From Beijerinckiaceae bacterium (GTDB lineage: Bacteria > Pseudomonadota > Alphaproteobacteria > Rhizobiales > Beijerinckiaceae), in NCBI GenBank assembly GCA_024304885.1, contig JALJOM010000008.1, positions 310,001-374,000 of the forward strand: 64,000 nt of DNA, written 5' to 3'. The position numbers and the translations under genes are program-made. The notes below the pieces were generated by a model, which saw only the letters and a list, made by a program, of their open reading frames with translations, ran no database searches and was not told the DNA's origin. Below, piece after piece: positions 61,687 to 64,000 of the stretch. The stretch's first letter is position 1; each line of letters starts with the position of its first letter.

Positions 61687-62946
61687 ATGAACAAGCACAT
61701 GACCGCGGAAGCGCCCCTCGACGACGCGCCCTTGGACGTCGCGCGAATCCGAGAGGATTTCCCGATCCTCTCGATGCAGGTCTACGGCAAGCCGCTCGTC
61801 TATCTCGACAATGCCGCCTCCGCGCAAAAGCCGCGCGAGGTCGTGGATCGCATGACCCACGCGCTCTACCACGAATATGCCAATGTCCATCGCGGCCTGC
61901 ACTTCCTCGCAAATGCCGCGACCGATGCGTTCGAGGCCGCGCGGGAAAGCATGCGCGCGTTTCTCAACGCCCCCTCCGTCAACGAGATCATCTTCACCAA
62001 GTCGGCGACGGAATCGATCAACCTCGTCGCGGCCTCCTTCGGAGAGGCCTACATCAAGGAAGGCGACGAGATCGTGCTCTCCGTCATGGAGCATCACGCC
62101 AATATCGTGCCTTGGCATTTCCTGCGCGAGCGCAAGGGAGCCGTGCTGCGATGGGTGGACGTGGACGACGACGGTAATTTCTCGATCGAGGACTTCGAGA
62201 AGGCTCTGAGCCCCAAGACCAAGATCGTCGCCATCACCCACATGTCGAACATGCTGGGCACGGTCACGCCGATCAAGGAGATCGTGCGGATCGCGCACGA
62301 GCGCGGCATTCCCGTGCTCGTGGACGGCTCGCAGGGCGCCGTCCATCTCGAGGTCGACGTGCGTGATCTCGATGTGGATTTCTATGTGGTGACAGGCCAC
62401 AAGCTCTACGGTCCGACCGGGATCGGCGCGCTCTACGGCAAGGCGGATTGGCTCGCGAAGATGCCGCCTTTCCTCGGCGGCGGCGAGATGATCAACGAGG
62501 TCACCAAGGACAAGGTGACCTATAACGAGCCGCCGCATCGCTTCGAGGCGGGGACCCCGCCGATCGTCCAGGCGATCGGGCTCGGCGCCGCCGTAGACTA
62601 TATGCAGAAGGTCGGGCGCGCCCGCATCCATGCCCATGAGATGGCACTCTCGGACTATGCGCACGAGAGGCTGTCGAAGATCAACTCGCTGCGGATCTTC
62701 GGCCGCGCCAAGGGCAAGGGTGCGATCATCGCCTTCGAGATGAAGGGTGCGCACGCCCACGACGTCGCGACGATCATCGATCGCTCGGGCGTCGCTGTTC
62801 GGGCCGGTACGCATTGCGCTCAACCTCTTCTCGCGCGGTTCGGCGTGACCTCGACGTGCCGAGCTTCCTTCGCGCTTTACAATACGTTCGAGGAAGTGGA
62901 CAAATTGGCCGAGGCGCTGATCAAGGCCGAGGGCCTGTTTGCTTGA
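61687..62946 (+). CDS. sufS: Cysteine desulfurase/selenocysteine lyase SufS
   Basis: A 419-residue class-II desulfurase. IREDFPILSMQVYGKPLVYLDNAASAQKP, HEYANVHRGLHFLANAATDAFE, IFTKSATESINLVA, the PLP Lys in VVTGHKLYGPTGIGALYG, RAGTHCAQPLLARFG and the active Cys in TSTCRASFALYNTFEEVD are all present. It delivers sulfur to SufB, normally through SufE or SufU, neither of which is in the window. GGAGCAGGGT precedes the ATG at 61687. The presence of an additional class-I desulfurase at the head of the same cluster is a common alphaproteobacterial arrangement. Confidence 0.97.
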   Translation: MNKHMTAEAPLDDAPLDVARIREDFPILSMQVYGKPLVYLDNAASAQKPREVVDRMTHALYHEYANVHRGLHFLANAATDAFEAARESMRAFLNAPSVNEIIFTKSATESINLVAASFGEAYIKEGDEIVLSVMEHHANIVPWHFLRERKGAVLRWVDVDDDGNFSIEDFEKALSPKTKIVAITHMSNMLGTVTPIKEIVRIAHERGIPVLVDGSQGAVHLEVDVRDLDVDFYVVTGHKLYGPTGIGALYGKADWLAKMPPFLGGGEMINEVTKDKVTYNEPPHRFEAGTPPIVQAIGLGAAVDYMQKVGRARIHAHEMALSDYAHERLSKINSLRIFGRAKGKGAIIAFEMKGAHAHDVATIIDRSGVAVRAGTHCAQPLLARFGVTSTCRASFALYNTFEEVDKLAEALIKAEGLFA

Positions 62947-62964
62947 TCGAGGGAGAGTCCCGTC

Positions 62965-63357
62965 ATGGCCGAGTCACAGACCATCGATACCCTGGAGACC
63001 GCGCCGAACGAGCCGAAGTGGATCTTCGACGCCTCGGTCACCGAGCACGAGCGCACGCGCTACACGAACGACGTGGTTGCGGCCTTGAAGACGGTGTTCG
63101 ATCCCGAGATTCCGTGTGACGTCTACGAGCTCGGCCTCGTCTACAAGGTCGATATCGACGAGCATCGGCTGATCCGGATCGAGATGACGCTCACCGCGCC
63201 GGGTTGCCCGGTCGCTGGCGAGATCACTCGCATGATCGAGACCGCGGTCGGGACGGTGCCGGGAACGCTCGGCGTCATCGTCTCGATCGTCTTCGAGCCG
63301 CCCTGGGACCAGGGTCGCATGTCGGACGAGGCCCGCGTCTCGCTCGACATGTTCTGA
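62965..63357 (+). CDS. sufT: SUF-system protein SufT (DUF59/MIP18-like)
   Basis: A 130-residue protein of the DUF59 family involved in Fe-S protein maturation. VVAALKTVFDPEIPCDVYELGLVYKVDIDEHRLIRIEMTLTAPGCPVAGEI contains the DPEIP and TAPGCP signatures with the conserved Cys, and VIVSIVFEPPWDQGRMSDEARVSLDMF the C-terminal PPW-x-x-x-x-M-S-D-E-A-R block. GAGGGAGAG precedes the ATG. It is the last gene of the suf operon here; no sufA follows, and a hairpin and repeat come next. Confidence 0.95.
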   Translation: MAESQTIDTLETAPNEPKWIFDASVTEHERTRYTNDVVAALKTVFDPEIPCDVYELGLVYKVDIDEHRLIRIEMTLTAPGCPVAGEITRMIETAVGTVPGTLGVIVSIVFEPPWDQGRMSDEARVSLDMF

Positions 63358-63376
63358 GCGGCCGACCGAATTCAGC

Positions 63377-63400
63377 CATCGTCGGTTTTACCGACCGATG
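63377..63400 (+). terminator. Hairpin downstream of the suf operon
   Basis: CATCGTCGGT (63377-63386), TTT, ACCGAC then CGATG (63390-63400) give a stem of 10 bp with one bulged C, 19 bp after the sufT stop. No T run follows. Confidence 0.5.
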
Positions 63401-63432
63401 CGCCGCGCGGGCGATGTTCGCGGTCCGGTGCC

Positions 63433-63510
63433 GTCATTGCGAGCGTAGCGAAGCAATCCAGTCATTCCGACATTCCTGGAGTGCCTCGTCACTACGTTCC
63501 TCGCAATGAC
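63433..63510. repeat. Family C palindromic repeat
   Basis: GTCATTGCGAGCGTAGCGAA at one end and CTACGTTCCTCGCAATGAC at the other pair with each other over 78 bp, with CAATCCAG/CTGGAGTG inside. It is the GTCATTGCGAG...CTCGCAATGAC element seen in many alphaproteobacterial genomes. It lies between the convergent suf operon and P-type ATPase gene. Confidence 0.8.
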
Positions 63511-63535
63511 TGCTCGCCGTGGTCGTGCCCAGTCG

Positions 63536-64000
63536 TCAATCCATCGCGACCGTCCGTAGCCGCAGCGCATTGGCGACGACGCTGACCGAGGATAGCGACA
63601 TGGCCGCAGCCGCGATGATCGGCGACAGCAGGATGCCGAAGACCGGATAGAGCACACCGGCGGCAACGGGCACGCCCGCTGCGTTGTAGACGAAGGCGAA
63701 GAAGAGATTCTGCCGGATGTTGCGCATCGTCGCGGCCGACAGGCGACGGGCGCGCACGATACCTTGCAGATCCCCCTCGAGCAGCGTGACGCCGGCGCTC
63801 TCGATCGCGACGTCGGTGCCCGTGCCCATGGCGATCCCCACGTCGGCGGCCGCGAGCGCCGGGGCATCGTTCACCCCGTCGCCCGCCATGGCCACCACAC
63901 GGCCGTCCTTGCGCAGGCGCTCGACGACGGCACTCTTGCGGTCGGGCAGGACGTCGGCTTCCACCTCCTCGATCCCGAGCCTTCGTGCGACGGCCTCTGC
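63536..64000 (-). CDS. Copper-type P1B ATPase, C-terminal part (runs off window)
   Basis: The last about 154 residues of a heavy-metal-translocating P-type ATPase, open at the window edge. Reading in, it has [20 protein letters not shown](R/Q)K, the hinge motif [43 protein letters not shown], then two C-terminal TM helices: one with [26 protein letters not shown], the other with [26 protein letters not shown]. The N-A-A-G-V-P-V-A and [10 protein letters not shown]-x-N-A-L-R-L segments carry the Asn, Tyr, Met and Ser residues used by Cu(I) exporters such as CopA. The metal is therefore probably Cu(I). Confidence 0.92.
   Translation of the reverse strand, partial: AEAVARRLGIEEVEADVLPDRKSAVVERLRKDGRVVAMAGDGVNDAPALAAADVGIAMGTGTDVAIESAGVTLLEGDLQGIVRARRLSAATMRNIRQNLFFAFVYNAAGVPVAAGVLYPVFGILLSPIIAAAAMSLSSVSVVANALRLRTVAMD

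Overview
This is a GC-rich, densely packed chromosomal window that fits an alphaproteobacterium, most likely a member of the Hyphomicrobiales (Rhizobiales). The evidence is the gene set (homospermidine synthase next to a class-III ornithine decarboxylase, a fused indolepyruvate oxidoreductase, SufBCDST, OpgG/OpgD, CbiD), the frequent GTG/TTG starts, and abundant palindromic intergenic repeats of the kind common in this order. I see no rRNA, tRNA, CRISPR array, integrase, transposase or intact prophage. The genus cannot be named from sequence alone.

Layout. 1-6.8 kb: end of an anion permease, enolase, a lytic transglycosylase, QueF, a small repeat-containing protein, an S24-type repressor, a RimI-like acetyltransferase and a periplasmic glucan protein. 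7-11 kb: a polyamine operon (long structured leader, ornithine decarboxylase, acetyltransferase, homospermidine synthase). 11-22 kb: a membrane-anchored Mrr-type nuclease, indolepyruvate oxidoreductase, a membrane protein, rsmI-yraN divergent from an LpoA-like lipoprotein, and guaA. 22-31 kb: a TetR-controlled aldo/keto reductase with a 38-bp palindromic operator, an NmrA-like protein, a cupin, an RND efflux pair and two small membrane proteins. 31-36 kb: GntP permease, patatin, DUF1269, AI-2E family transporter. 36-44 kb: two paralogous TonB-dependent receptors around a NikR-type regulator, next to cobB and cbiD. 44-49.5 kb: small stress-type proteins, a manganese-catalase remnant, rsfS-rlmH and an FkbM methyltransferase. 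49.5-55.4 kb: hrpB and a ba3-type terminal oxidase operon. 55.4-63.4 kb: an alpha/beta hydrolase and a cysteine desulfurase-sufBCDST cluster. 63.5 kb to the end: the tail of a copper-type P-type ATPase.

The most unusual points are these. The NikR homologue has lost two of the four canonical high-affinity nickel ligands (His87 to Gln and His89 to Arg in E. coli numbering) but keeps the Cys and has a His-rich tail, and it sits between two outer-membrane receptor genes. A family of about 13 dispersed two-hairpin repeats runs through the window; its terminal CTAG supplies the stop codon of three genes, and one copy is split by a second palindromic family. The S24 repressor has a predicted leaderless promoter and shares an operator-like motif with its small neighbour.
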